Source: JABSSA01 sp039984715
GTDB lineage: Bacteria; Pseudomonadota; Alphaproteobacteria; Rhodobacterales; Rhodobacteraceae
Direction: 5' to 3'
Length of the DNA: 64,000 nucleotides
Assembly: GCA_039984715.1 (NCBI GenBank)
Contig: JBDWUA010000001.1
Span: forward strand, 62,001-126,000
This document shows positions 1 to 8,968 of this stretch, piece after piece. The position numbers and the translations under genes were made by a program. The notes beneath the pieces are model-generated. The model ran no database searches. It was not told where the DNA came from and saw only the letters and a list, made by a program, of their open reading frames with translations. Numbering within the stretch: the stretch's first letter is position 1; each line of letters opens with the position of its first letter.

Positions 1-36
1 AAATCAGATGTCCAAAGTTTGTACCGCGTTTGAAAA

Positions 37-64
37 GGGCACCGCGCGGTCATGCGCAGTGCCC
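37..64 (-). terminator. intrinsic terminator of the ureide operon
   Basis: Read on the minus strand, this is a strong hairpin. GGGCAC pairs with GTGCCC, there is one U-G pair, then GCGC pairs with GCGC around a 6-nt loop, and TTTTC follows. It lies 13 nt past the stop codon of the permease gene, so it should end the minus-strand catabolic operon. Confidence 0.75.
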
Positions 65-77
65 CAGATTTAAGCGC

Positions 78-1397
78 TCAGACTTCCTCTGGAAGGATGA
101 GGTTAAGCAAAATGGCAACAAATGCAGTTGGTGCAACTGCGCTTGTCATCAACACTTTCAGCACACCCGGTACATATTGAACCGCTGTCGGCACCAGATT
201 AAGGCCAAGGCCCGCAGCCAAAGACACCGCAATAATAACCATATTACGTCTGTTCATTTCGACTTCTGTCAGCACGTTCAAGCCTGCAGCCGCAACCATG
301 CCAAACATAACGATCACACCACCGCCCAATACGGGCAACGGCATTGATGCGATAACTGCGCCAACTTTGGGTAACAGACCACACGCAATCAGGATCACGG
401 CACCAATCGTGACGACATGGCGGCTCATGATGCCAGTCATGCCCACGATGCCAACGTTTTGGCTGAAGGATGTGTTCGGCAATCCACCAAAGACGGCCGC
501 CACTGCGGTCCCCAATCCGTCAGCATAGGTCGCCCCGGCAATTTCCTTGTCCGTTGCTTTGCGACCGGCTCCGGCTTTTGTTGTTGCAGACGCATCACCG
601 ACGGTTTCGATGGCAGACACAATGGAAACAAGAGTTACCGCAACAACTGCGCCCAAACTGAATTCAAATCCATAAGGCAAGGCAGTTGGGACCATGAACA
701 CGGCTGCTTTTTCAACCGCGCCGAAATTCACCATGCCCAGTGCCATGGCCAGAACATACCCAGCGATCAAACCGATTAAGATGGCAGCGTTGGACAATGT
801 GCCTTTGGTAAAGAACTTAAGCACCAGCGCAACAATGACGACGGTCAAAGCAACGGACCAATGCAACAAACTGCCAAAGCTTTCGGCTTCCATTTGGAAC
901 GAAGCAGCCCCGCCAGCCGCGTATTTGATAGCAACAGGGATCAGATAGAGACCAATGGCCAAAATCACGAGGCCCGTGACAAGAGGCGGAAACATCCAAC
1001 GCAGGTGTTGGATAACCGAGCCCAGAAAAAAGTGAATGACGCCGCCAATTAGGCAAGCCGTCAACGCAACGCCCAGACCTTGGGTTGCGGCGACACCGGC
1101 CAAAACGCCCACAAAGGCAAAGCTTGTACCTTGCATAATGGGCAGCCGTGCCCCGATCGGGCCGATACCAACAGTTTGAAACAGCGTCGCGATCCCGGCA
1201 AACAACATTGCCATCTGGATCAGGTAAACTTGTTCAGCTCCGCCAAAAGCCAGCCCGGCCGCACCTGCCACAATAATGGAGGGCGTGACGTTTGAGGCAA
1301 ACATTGCCAAAACGTGTTGTAATCCCAGCGGAACTGCTTGGGCTAATGGTGGCGTGTCATTGGGATCATCCCAGTGTCCTGCATTTAAATCAGACAT
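78..1397 (-). CDS. NCS2-family uric acid/xanthine permease
   Basis: A 439-residue membrane protein with about 12 hydrophobic segments. It would import urate, xanthine or another oxidised purine with a cation across the inner membrane. NCS2 (nucleobase:cation symporter-2) marks are visible: the Q-H pair in LGLQHVLAMF (about 24-33), QGTSF (89-93), a central glutamate in SAIETVGD (about 261-268) and SQNVGIVGMTG (312-322). It is the last gene of a minus-strand operon with allantoinase/OHCU decarboxylase, AllE and AllA, which points to urate or xanthine rather than uracil. Allantoin is less likely because its usual carriers are NCS1 proteins. The ATG is preceded by GAGAAAA. Exact substrate is inferred from context. 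Confidence 0.88.
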   Translation of the reverse strand: MSDLNAGHWDDPNDTPPLAQAVPLGLQHVLAMFASNVTPSIIVAGAAGLAFGGAEQVYLIQMAMLFAGIATLFQTVGIGPIGARLPIMQGTSFAFVGVLAGVAATQGLGVALTACLIGGVIHFFLGSVIQHLRWMFPPLVTGLVILAIGLYLIPVAIKYAAGGAASFQMEAESFGSLLHWSVALTVVIVALVLKFFTKGTLSNAAILIGLIAGYVLAMALGMVNFGAVEKAAVFMVPTALPYGFEFSLGAVVAVTLVSIVSAIETVGDASATTKAGAGRKATDKEIAGATYADGLGTAVAAVFGGLPNTSFSQNVGIVGMTGIMSRHVVTIGAVILIACGLLPKVGAVIASMPLPVLGGGVIVMFGMVAAAGLNVLTEVEMNRRNMVIIAVSLAAGLGLNLVPTAVQYVPGVLKVLMTSAVAPTAFVAILLNLILPEEV

Positions 1398-1453
1398 ATC
1401 GTATTTTCTCGTCCCATTGAATGTCGCGCCTCTTTTTTGGGCGCTGCAGGATA

Positions 1454-1939
1454 CTAAGAGACGACTAGATACGGAGGATCAAGAAAAAACTCGTCTAGAT
1501 TTGGTGTTTTCCCAATGCGATCAACAACTGCAAACAAACCGGGCGCTTTCAACGGAGTCAGGACACCATGCCATGTGCCGCAGTGAAAATTTATCCCCTG
1601 ACCGGGTGATGTAAGGAACGCAATAGGCGCGCCGGGACGTCCATTTTCGTCTGGGGCGACGGTGACCAAAAACGGGTCGGCTGACATGGGTACAAAGACT
1701 TGCGAGCCTTCCGGATGACGTTCAAGCAAATCAAGCGTGTAGGGCAGTTGGCGTGGCTTTGCCTGAAATATCGAGATACCCGCCCGCCCGTCAGAACCAA
1801 ATTCAAGTGCGGCGCGATCATGATAACGTCCGCAATTGCCAGCATTGATCACTTTGTCGGGCAAACCGGTTGCCTCGAGCACGTCGCCAAAGGGCGCAAA
1901 CGCCTTGGCCGTTAGGGGTTGGCACCGAACTTCGATCAT
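1454..1939 (-). CDS. allA: ureidoglycolate lyase
   Basis: A 161-residue cytoplasmic enzyme that splits (S)-ureidoglycolate into glyoxylate and urea, the last step of ureide breakdown. Family features are the ERHPEGSQVFVP segment (73-84) and the C-terminal HCGTWHGVL segment (119-127) of the cupin-like fold. Length is typical of AllA (about 160 residues). The start ATG overlaps the stop of allE by 4 bp (ATGA), which indicates translational coupling. It is the third gene of the operon, followed 56 bp later by the permease. Confidence 0.92.
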   Translation of the reverse strand: MIEVRCQPLTAKAFAPFGDVLEATGLPDKVINAGNCGRYHDRAALEFGSDGRAGISIFQAKPRQLPYTLDLLERHPEGSQVFVPMSADPFLVTVAPDENGRPGAPIAFLTSPGQGINFHCGTWHGVLTPLKAPGLFAVVDRIGKTPNLDEFFLDPPYLVVS

Positions 1940-2757
1940 CCGAACGGAGCCAACGGAACGTGCCGGTTAACGTCCTTGTAAAGCAAGTACCGAAACGGTT
2001 CGGTTCCAGTGGCAATGCACGCTTGCGGACAAAAGGCCCGAAGCCACATAAAATCACCAGCCTCGACGCTGACCCAATCTTTGTTCAACAGGTAATCAGC
2101 CGTGCCCTGAAGGACATACAGCCCATGTTCCATGACATGGGTTTCGGCAAATGGGATGCGTCCACCGGGTTTGAAATTTACGATATTCACGTGGAAATCA
2201 TACCTTAGATCCGAAGGATCAATGAACCGCTGCGTGGCCCAAACGCCATCGCAATCAGGCATTTCATGGGCTGGTACGTCATCGTCATGGGTCACGATCG
2301 CATCGGGTGCCGCCAGACCATCAACAGGAATAAAGCGTTTGCGGATCCAATGAATGCCACAAGGTGTGTCGCTTTCATTCCAAAGCGTCCAGATCGTACC
2401 TGCCGGAATAAATGCAAAAGACCCCGCGCGCAGATCGTGGATTTCGTTGCCAAGCCGCAGACGCGCAGAACCGCTGGCGACAAACAAAACCGCTTGCGCC
2501 TCTGGGTCTGGTTCAGGTGTGTCGGATCCACCTTTCGGCGCGAGTTCCAACGCATATTGTGCGAATGTTTCGGCAAAGCCTGAAAGGGGACGAGCCAGTA
2601 TCCAAGCGCGCGCCCCGACCCAACCGGGCAAGAAGGACGTTACAATGTCGCGCTGCGTATTGGCGGGCAACACTGCGTAAGCATCCGTGAACACGGCCGT
2701 GCCTTCGGGGTTCTCAGATTGGTCGGGCAACCCGCCGGGTGGAAATGCATAGGTCAC
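1936..2757 (-). CDS. allE: (S)-ureidoglycine aminohydrolase
   Basis: A bicupin enzyme that releases ammonia from (S)-ureidoglycine to give (S)-ureidoglycolate, the substrate of AllA next door. Two cupin halves are visible, a degenerate one at about residues 50-160 and a metal-binding one at about 190-260 (FKPGGRIPFAETHVMEHGLY, then the LNKDWVSVEAGDF turn). I place the start at a GTG whose last two bases begin the TGA stop of the upstream gene (GTGA overlap), giving 273 residues, close to the usual 260-280. An ATG 48 bp further upstream would force a long overlap and adds a non-conserved tail. The 3' end overlaps allA by 4 bp. Confidence 0.88.
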   Translation of the reverse strand: MTYAFPPGGLPDQSENPEGTAVFTDAYAVLPANTQRDIVTSFLPGWVGARAWILARPLSGFAETFAQYALELAPKGGSDTPEPDPEAQAVLFVASGSARLRLGNEIHDLRAGSFAFIPAGTIWTLWNESDTPCGIHWIRKRFIPVDGLAAPDAIVTHDDDVPAHEMPDCDGVWATQRFIDPSDLRYDFHVNIVNFKPGGRIPFAETHVMEHGLYVLQGTADYLLNKDWVSVEAGDFMWLRAFCPQACIATGTEPFRYLLYKDVNRHVPLAPFG

Positions 2758-4175
2758 AGGATGGCCTCCAATCGCAAGCGGGCGATGCGTTCGACTTGAT
2801 TGCATGCCTCTTGGAATTCTGTCTGTGTATCGTGTGCGATACGTCGTTCAAATGCGCGTAAAATACCCGATTTGTCGTGATCGCGAACAGCGATGATAAA
2901 AGGGAACCCGTGCTTTTCGACATAACCTGCATTCAATGTTTCAAATTGCGTGCGTTCTGCGTCAGTCAATGCATCTAATCCGGCGCTTGCTTGTTCGGAT
3001 GTACTGTCCTCAGTCAGACGTTTGGCTTGTGACAGCTTGCCGGCAAGATCGGGATGCGCAGTCAGAACGCCTAAACGGGCATCGTTGTCTCCGCTTCGGA
3101 ACACACGGCACATCGCGTTGTGCAGCCCTGCGGTGCTGTCGTGTGCAGCACCCAATTCAAGCGCATATGCCCCTTCAGCGACCCACGGCGAATGTTCGAA
3201 AATTCCGCCAAAATGCTCCATAAATTCCGAATGACCCATTTGATGAGGGCGCAATTGAACTGATGGAGGATGTGATGCAGTCCAATGTGCGGCGATGTCT
3301 TCGCGTTTTGCGCACCAAACGCCTTCAAATCCCTGAACGTATTCAAGGAAGCGACGCAGCGCCTGAACCCGTCCGGGGCGGCCAATCAATCGGCAATGCA
3401 AACCGATGGACATCATTTTGGCCTGTCCTTCTGCGCCTTCTGCATAAAGGCAATCGAACGTGTCCTTGAGGTATGCAAAGAACTGGTCACCCGAATTGAA
3501 CCCTTGTGGCGTCGCAAAGCGCATGTCGTTGCAATCAAGAGTGTAGGGTATGATCAATTGATCACGCCCTTCAAACTGGGCCCAGTATGGCAGATCGTCG
3601 TCATATGTGTCGCTGATCCAATCAAACCCACGCTCTGCTGCCAATCGAACCGTATTTACGGAACATCGACCCGTGTACCAGCCACGCGGACGCGCGCCGG
3701 TGACTTCTGTGTGCAACCTGATCGCCTCGTCCATGTCTGCAGCTTCTGCGTCGGGGGTGTGGTCTTTGTAATCGATCCACTTCAGTCCATGGCTCGCGAT
3801 TTCCCAATTTGCGGCCTTCATGGCGTCGACCTGTTCGGGTGACCGTGCCAATGCCGTCGCGACCCCATAGATGGTCAGCGGAATGTTTGATTGGGTGAAC
3901 AGCCGGTGCAAGCGCCAAAATCCAGCGCGCGCGCCGTAATCATAAATGGATTCCATGTTCCAATGCCGCTGACCCGGCCACGCGGCTGCGCCAACAATCT
4001 CGGACAAAAACGCTTCTGATGCGGCGTCTCCGTGCAAAAGACAGTTTTCGCCGCCTTCTTCATAGTTCAACACAAACGAAATCGCGATCCGTGCGTTATT
4101 GGGCCAAGCCGCGTTTGGGGCGCTTGGACCATGACCAAGAAAATTCCGCGGATATCTTGGTGGAGCATCAGCCAT
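2754..4175 (-). CDS. puuE: fused allantoinase (PuuE) / OHCU decarboxylase (UraD)
   Basis: A 473-residue fusion of two urate-pathway enzymes. Residues about 1-300 match the metal-independent allantoinase PuuE of the polysaccharide-deacetylase fold (LNYEEGGE near 35; WEIASHGLKWIDYKD near 130; WYTGRCSVNT near 170), which opens allantoin to allantoate. Residues about 310-473 match OHCU decarboxylase UraD (MGHSEFMEHFGGIFEHSPW, HPDLAGKL, HGFPFIIAVRDHDK), which makes (S)-allantoin from OHCU. The fusion is known in alphaproteobacteria. The start is ATG at 4175; an in-frame TTG two codons upstream is less likely. It heads the minus-strand operon and lies 62 bp from the divergent HIU hydrolase gene. 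Confidence 0.92.
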   Translation of the reverse strand: MADAPPRYPRNFLGHGPSAPNAAWPNNARIAISFVLNYEEGGENCLLHGDAASEAFLSEIVGAAAWPGQRHWNMESIYDYGARAGFWRLHRLFTQSNIPLTIYGVATALARSPEQVDAMKAANWEIASHGLKWIDYKDHTPDAEAADMDEAIRLHTEVTGARPRGWYTGRCSVNTVRLAAERGFDWISDTYDDDLPYWAQFEGRDQLIIPYTLDCNDMRFATPQGFNSGDQFFAYLKDTFDCLYAEGAEGQAKMMSIGLHCRLIGRPGRVQALRRFLEYVQGFEGVWCAKREDIAAHWTASHPPSVQLRPHQMGHSEFMEHFGGIFEHSPWVAEGAYALELGAAHDSTAGLHNAMCRVFRSGDNDARLGVLTAHPDLAGKLSQAKRLTEDSTSEQASAGLDALTDAERTQFETLNAGYVEKHGFPFIIAVRDHDKSGILRAFERRIAHDTQTEFQEACNQVERIARLRLEAIL

Positions 4176-4237
4176 GGACAAAACCCATCTATTTCATTCA
4201 AGTAGGCGCACGATGAAGCGATCCGGGAGAGGATGCA

Positions 4238-4597
4238 ATGGCACGTGGATATCTAACGACGCATGTGTTGGATACGGCGCTTGGTCGTCCGGCGCAGGGC
4301 TTGAAAATAGTTCTTTGGCGGCTGGATGGCGAGGCGCGGACAAAAGTGACTGAAATGGTCACAAACGAAGACGGGCGCACCAATGCACCGATCCTGCCGG
4401 ATGATGTGTTCGTCACGGGCACATACGAGCTTGAATTTCATGCGGGCAGCTATTTGGATGCCTGTGGCACGCCGCTGGAATCCCCTCGATTTCTGGATGT
4501 GATCCCGATCCGATTTGGGATGTCAGAAAAAGAGTCGCATTACCACGTGCCACTGCTGCTGTCGCCCTTTGGGTATTCAACATATCGGGGAAGTTGA
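4238..4597 (+). CDS. uraH: 5-hydroxyisourate hydrolase (transthyretin-like)
   Basis: A 119-residue protein that hydrolyses 5-hydroxyisourate to OHCU, the substrate of the UraD half of the divergent gene. Both family signatures are present: the N-terminal LTTHVLDTALGRPA and the C-terminal YRGS, the tetrapeptide that separates HIU hydrolases from vertebrate transthyretin. Start ATG follows GAGAGG by 6 nt. It shares a 62-bp promoter region with the puuE-uraD operon and ends 11 bp before the stop of the convergent histidine kinase gene. Confidence 0.95.
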   Translation: MARGYLTTHVLDTALGRPAQGLKIVLWRLDGEARTKVTEMVTNEDGRTNAPILPDDVFVTGTYELEFHAGSYLDACGTPLESPRFLDVIPIRFGMSEKESHYHVPLLLSPFGYSTYRGS

Positions 4598-4608
4598 TTG
4601 CGGGCGGC

Positions 4609-5535
4609 TTAGGCGGGAAAGGTGATTTGGAAACAGGTGCCGGCTGGAACGTCTTTTAATGCGATACGCGCGCCGCGCGCTTGCAACAAGGTCTGAACGA
4701 TATTCAAACCCATACCTGTTCCGCCTGTATCCCGCCGCGTTGTAAAGAATGGGTCGAACACTCTGTCACGATCCCCTGCCGCGATTCCTGTGCCATTGTC
4801 AGCGACCAACAAAACACCCGGTTCCACAGTCAGCGAAAGACTGGTCGCTCCATGTGCCAGTGCATTTTGGTGCAAATGCTGAAGAACGGTTGAAATGTCC
4901 TGTTCCGCCAATGGAATTTGCCCGTCGATTTCGACAACGCATTTGTTGAGGTTTTTCGCAACATCTGACAATTGGCACGTGCCTTGCCCTGCAGATTGAG
5001 ACGCTTTGGCGTGGGCTTGCAAATGTTCCAACAATTGTTCCATGCGCAGGGACGCGCGGTTGATATTGTCGATCAATGTTGCGCGGGTGTTCGCATCATC
5101 CGTCGTTTGCAACATCTCGGCCGACCCGCGCAGCGATGTGAGCGGCGATTTCAATTCGTGAGTGACGTGATCTGCATAGGCGCGCAAACTGTTGGCGCGC
5201 GCCTGCAAAGCAGCGCTCATTTCAGTGACAGCTGTGCCCAAAGCATGCAGTTCTGGCGTGCCGAAATGTGTGGGTGGAATTGCGTCTTCGCCGTGCAATC
5301 GGGCACGCGCGTAATGTGTCAGGCTCCAGATTGGTCGCAACACAAGCCGCCACAACAAAAACGCCAAAACTGATGTCGCGGCAAACACAATCCAGCCAAG
5401 AAGCCATGTGGTTTCGCCCCAACCTAGAATATTACCCTCAAGGCGAAAATATCCAATTCCAACCAAGGGAACACTGAGCAGGGCGGCCAAGGTGCCACCG
5501 ATCACAAGGGCAAGGGGAGGGCGCCACTTTTGCAT
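4609..5535 (-). CDS. sensor histidine kinase (CreC-like)
   Basis: A 308-residue inner-membrane histidine kinase. Two N-terminal hydrophobic segments flank a short loop. Then come a HAMP-like linker, an H-box (YADHVTHELKSPLTSLRG, phospho-acceptor His), an N-box (LHQNALAHGA), G1 (VADNGTGIA), F (FDPFFTTR) and G2 (GGTGMGLNIV). The start ATG overlaps the stop of the regulator gene by 1 bp (TGATG), so I reject the longer N-terminus that begins 26 codons upstream. It is cotranscribed with the response regulator and a DUF4173 membrane protein. The arrangement recalls CreB-CreC, but no CreD is present. The signal is unknown. Confidence 0.88.
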   Translation of the reverse strand: MQKWRPPLALVIGGTLAALLSVPLVGIGYFRLEGNILGWGETTWLLGWIVFAATSVLAFLLWRLVLRPIWSLTHYARARLHGEDAIPPTHFGTPELHALGTAVTEMSAALQARANSLRAYADHVTHELKSPLTSLRGSAEMLQTTDDANTRATLIDNINRASLRMEQLLEHLQAHAKASQSAGQGTCQLSDVAKNLNKCVVEIDGQIPLAEQDISTVLQHLHQNALAHGATSLSLTVEPGVLLVADNGTGIAAGDRDRVFDPFFTTRRDTGGTGMGLNIVQTLLQARGARIALKDVPAGTCFQITFPA

Positions 5536-6230
5536 CACTCGGTCGTCACCAAGCCAAGGCAAGGCCCCAGCCGCACACCAACGCCATGCACCGTTTCGAC
5601 AGCATCCGGGCAACCAGCTTTTGACAATTTCTGCCGTAAATTTCGCAAATGACTGTCCAAAGTGCGGTCACTGACGGCTTGGCCAACACCATAAAGCCGA
5701 TCCGTTAAATCTGGACGGGGTACAACGCGATCTGGTCGTTTCATCAGCAGGGCCAGAAGATCAAGCTCGCGCGCGGTCAATGTCACGATCTGCCCGGCGA
5801 TAGAACATTCATGCCGGTCTTTGTCCAATCGCAACACCCCGCGATGCAAACCTTCTGTCACAGGAAGATGCGTGCGTTTCAGGATCGCTTTGATCCTTGC
5901 CATCAATTCACGTGGCGAAAACGGTTTGGTGACGTAATCATCGGCCCCAAATTCAAAGCCCAGAATGCGATCCACTTCGTCGTCGCGCGCGGTTAGAAAA
6001 AGGATGGGTGTTTCGTGGGTTTCCCGCAGGCGACGACACAGTTGAAGACCGTCAATGCCGGGCAGGCCGATATCCAACAATATCATTGCGAACCGCCCGC
6101 TTTGTGCTTTGGCCAAGCCTTCTGGACCATCGCCCGCTTCGTCTGTTTCGTACCCGGCCTGATCCAACGCAACGCGCAACATCTGGCGAATGTCTGGATC
6201 GTCCTCAATGATAAGGATCATGGCGCACAT
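5535..6230 (-). CDS. OmpR-family response regulator
   Basis: A DNA-binding response regulator of 231 residues. The receiver domain has the acidic pair E9-D10, phospho-acceptor D53 (LLDIGLPG) and K102 (VTKPFSP). A winged-helix DNA-binding domain follows (LTARELDLLALLMKRP, then HLRNLRQKLSKAG). It should be phosphorylated by the histidine kinase encoded immediately downstream. The start is ATG at 6230 or the ATG three codons later (6221); both follow AGGTGAAGG. The gene overlaps the 3' end of the DUF4173 gene by 26 bp, so the three form one operon. Confidence 0.9.
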   Translation of the reverse strand: MCAMILIIEDDPDIRQMLRVALDQAGYETDEAGDGPEGLAKAQSGRFAMILLDIGLPGIDGLQLCRRLRETHETPILFLTARDDEVDRILGFEFGADDYVTKPFSPRELMARIKAILKRTHLPVTEGLHRGVLRLDKDRHECSIAGQIVTLTARELDLLALLMKRPDRVVPRPDLTDRLYGVGQAVSDRTLDSHLRNLRQKLSKAGCPDAVETVHGVGVRLGPCLGLVTTE

Positions 6231-7692
6231 CCTTCACCTCTGATTGCGCCAAGCTACGGCGCAGACGCCAGTTGCGAAAGCCCCATTCGCGCCAATCGTT
6301 TGGCTGGGACATTTCCGGGCGTTTCCAGGCCGGGCAACGGTATTCAACGTTCACACCTTGTCGGTCCAATTCTGGCAAAACGCCTTCGCTTAAGGAACAC
6401 AAGTATTTTAAATCCTGTTTTCCGGAGGTTGTGAAATTATGCCGTGCGATGATGCCGTCAAAGTTGATGAAACAACAGACGTATAAAGTACACAATCCAA
6501 GGGACGCGTTGCGTATCAAAAGCCAGCCTGTGTTGTGACGTCTGTAAACCTGCCACAAGACAATCAGCAGCCCCACCAGAACGACGGCCATCCAAATACC
6601 CGCCGCCATCCGAAGTCGCGTCAAACCATATGCGTCTATGTAAAGATCTAACCGTATTGCCGATGCCCCTACCAGCAAGATGTTTTGTATCAGCCAAAGG
6701 ATAAGAAGCCTGTGCAATAGACTGGAATTGTCCGTCAGCGGTCTGGCCAATACGGCAAACGCTCCAGCAAGCAGCGCAGTCATCAGCAAGGGATACGCGC
6801 CTCGATGGGCATAAGTGGCATAGGTCACACCTTCGGGCAGTTCGGTGGCACCATACAAAAATGCGAAATCCATAAAGGTTTGGACGGCGAACATCAGGTT
6901 AAACAGCACCATAGACCGACCCAATGACCGTGTGTTGATCAATCCGGGTCGATGAACCAAATGCCGTTGCGGTTTTCGTGCCATCAGCGCATTTCGCAAG
7001 CGCGGCGCAATCAAAGCGCCCCAGATGACACAGGCCAACACGCCCCAAAAGATCAATCGCGTCATGTTTGGTTCTGGAATTTGCGTCAAAGAGATTTGGT
7101 CAAAAAAATCTGCAATCAACGGGTTCGCATTGCCAAACAACAGCAAGAAAACCAGCCCCAACCCCAAAGGAATCGTCCAACCCATCACCAGATCGCGAAT
7201 GTTCATGTTTAGGATGCGCAATCGACTGGTCAGATCCAAAACATCACGAAAGCTGAACGCAATTGCGACCCAAGGATAGCGCAAGAAAGACCGCAAAAGC
7301 GACTGAAGTTTGACGTCTGCGATTCCACACAAAACAACCAAACCGCCTGACAGCAGGAAAAAGACCGACAGCGGTTGTACGACTTCGATTACGGGCAACA
7401 CGCTCAGACCTGCGCCAATCAGGCATATTTTCAGACGTGCGCGGCTGAGGTTTGGAGCAAACAGAAGGCTGGCACCGATGACCGCTAAGGCGAAAACGGC
7501 AAGCGACAATCCGGGCCATACATGCCAGATCATGGCATCGCCAAAAGCGATCAATGCAAGTAAAACAAGCCACTTGCCCATATCTGAATCCATTGCTTTG
7601 GCGGGCTTTCGTGTTCGCGGTTTGACCCCGTCCATCCACCAACCATCGCGTTGCATCGCCAATGGAACGCCTCTGATCACTGCAGTTTTCAT
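6205..7692 (-). CDS. DUF4173 family multi-pass membrane protein
   Basis: A 495-residue protein with about ten hydrophobic segments. It carries the DUF4153/DUF4173 hallmarks, notably FNLMFAVQTFMDFAFLYG followed by GVTYATYAHRGAYPL in the middle third. Molecular function is unknown. It is the first gene of an operon with an OmpR-type regulator and a histidine kinase, so it may be the target or an accessory of that sensor; this is inference from position. The C-terminal 100 residues are soluble and contain several Cys residues (for example KYLCSLSEGV). Divergent from deoC across 155 bp. Confidence 0.75.
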   Translation of the reverse strand: MKTAVIRGVPLAMQRDGWWMDGVKPRTRKPAKAMDSDMGKWLVLLALIAFGDAMIWHVWPGLSLAVFALAVIGASLLFAPNLSRARLKICLIGAGLSVLPVIEVVQPLSVFFLLSGGLVVLCGIADVKLQSLLRSFLRYPWVAIAFSFRDVLDLTSRLRILNMNIRDLVMGWTIPLGLGLVFLLLFGNANPLIADFFDQISLTQIPEPNMTRLIFWGVLACVIWGALIAPRLRNALMARKPQRHLVHRPGLINTRSLGRSMVLFNLMFAVQTFMDFAFLYGATELPEGVTYATYAHRGAYPLLMTALLAGAFAVLARPLTDNSSLLHRLLILWLIQNILLVGASAIRLDLYIDAYGLTRLRMAAGIWMAVVLVGLLIVLWQVYRRHNTGWLLIRNASLGLCTLYVCCFINFDGIIARHNFTTSGKQDLKYLCSLSEGVLPELDRQGVNVEYRCPAWKRPEMSQPNDWREWGFRNWRLRRSLAQSEVKDVRHDPYH

Positions 7693-7847
7693 GTTTGTTT
7701 GTCCCTGTTCTTTTGTTCTTTGAACTCAAACTGACATTGAGCCGTGCAGTTGCCGCAGGTGATTTGTGCAGAGTTTGCGCAGAGGCATGTCTTGCCTTGC
7801 ATTGCCGCGCATGCGACCACAAGCTGTGCTCCTATCGGAGGTGAGAG

Positions 7848-8846
7848 ATGCTAGAACCGGCCACATCCATTTTGAAAACAAAGACCCAATTGCCGCAGGT
7901 CACAGAACCGCGCAATCCGGGCATGGACCTTGATTTGGAATGGGTGCGTCGCGTTCAAGCCAATACGTCGGCTATTGAAAGACGATGTAAGACGCTGCCC
8001 GGCCGACGTTCGATCAAGAAAGATCACCAAGCAGCATGGCTGTTGCGCGCGCTTAGCTGCATTGATTTGACAACGTTGTCTGGCGACGACACAGACAGAC
8101 GTGTTGCGCGTCTCTGTGCAAAAGCCCGGCAGCCCATGCGTCAGGATATGCTGGATGCGTTGGGTATGGATGGCCTGACCACCGGTGCCGTGTGTGTTTA
8201 TCACGAGATGATCCCAGCTGCAGTGCGCGCATTGCAAGGCACAGGCATTCCAGTTGCGGCTGTATCAACAGGCTTTCCTGCAGGTCTTTCCCCGTTTCAT
8301 CTGCGCATTCAGGAAATTCGCGAAAGTGTTGCGGCGGGCGCGGCTGAGATCGACATTGTGATTTCGCGGCGGCACGTTCTTGAGGGCAATTGGCAGGCTT
8401 TGTATGACGAAATGAAAGAAATGCGCGACGCCTGTGGCGAAGCACATGTCAAAGCAATCCTTGCGACCGGCGAATTGGGCACCCTGCGCAACGTGGCACG
8501 CGCATCCTTGGTTTGCATGATGGCAGGGGCGGATTTCATCAAGACATCGACGGGCAAAGAAAGCGTGAATGCGACGCTGCCCGTCACGTTGGTCATGATC
8601 CGCGCAATCCGCGAATACTATGAACACACAGGATACCGGATTGGGTACAAACCCGCAGGCGGCATTTCCAAGGCCAAAGATGCCTTGATGTATCTGGCAT
8701 TGATGAAAGAAGAATTGGGCGACCGTTGGTTGCGCCCTGACCTGTTCCGTTTCGGGGCGTCGTCGCTTTTGGGTGATATTGAACGTCAGTTGGAACACCA
8801 TTTGACTGGCGCCTATTCAGCCAACTGGCGTCACGCAGCGGGATAA
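7848..8846 (+). CDS. deoC: deoxyribose-phosphate aldolase
   Basis: A class I aldolase of 332 residues that splits 2-deoxyribose 5-phosphate into acetaldehyde and glyceraldehyde 3-phosphate in deoxynucleoside catabolism. The Schiff-base lysine is K232 (ADFIKTSTGKE) and the second active-site lysine is K268 (YKPAGGIS). It belongs to the longer DeoC type with an N-terminal extension of about 70 residues. The start has a strong ribosome-binding site (GGAGGTGAGAG). The next gene encodes an ALDH16-type aldehyde dehydrogenase, a sensible partner to remove the acetaldehyde formed. Confidence 0.95.
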   Translation: MLEPATSILKTKTQLPQVTEPRNPGMDLDLEWVRRVQANTSAIERRCKTLPGRRSIKKDHQAAWLLRALSCIDLTTLSGDDTDRRVARLCAKARQPMRQDMLDALGMDGLTTGAVCVYHEMIPAAVRALQGTGIPVAAVSTGFPAGLSPFHLRIQEIRESVAAGAAEIDIVISRRHVLEGNWQALYDEMKEMRDACGEAHVKAILATGELGTLRNVARASLVCMMAGADFIKTSTGKESVNATLPVTLVMIRAIREYYEHTGYRIGYKPAGGISKAKDALMYLALMKEELGDRWLRPDLFRFGASSLLGDIERQLEHHLTGAYSANWRHAAG

Positions 8847-8851
8847 TCAGC

Positions 8852-8968
8852 ATGCATAAGCTTAGTCCAAAGAGCGGTGGCAGACCCGTAAACAATCCAG
8901 CAATAATTCCACCCTCATCAAAACGAGTGCTTACGCCGGAAGGTTGCACAACAGGAGCCTTGGTATGA
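8852..8968 (+). CDS. possible 38-residue small ORF bridging deoC and the ALDH gene
   Basis: A short ORF (starts MHKLSPKSGG, ends CTTGALV) begins 5 bp after the deoC stop. Its TGA overlaps the ATG of the aldehyde dehydrogenase as ATGA, the usual signature of translational coupling. The upstream ribosome-binding site is weak (GGATAA). I do not recognise the peptide. It could be a coupling leader or chance; sequence composition alone does not decide. Confidence 0.25.
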   Translation: MHKLSPKSGGRPVNNPAIIPPSSKRVLTPEGCTTGALV

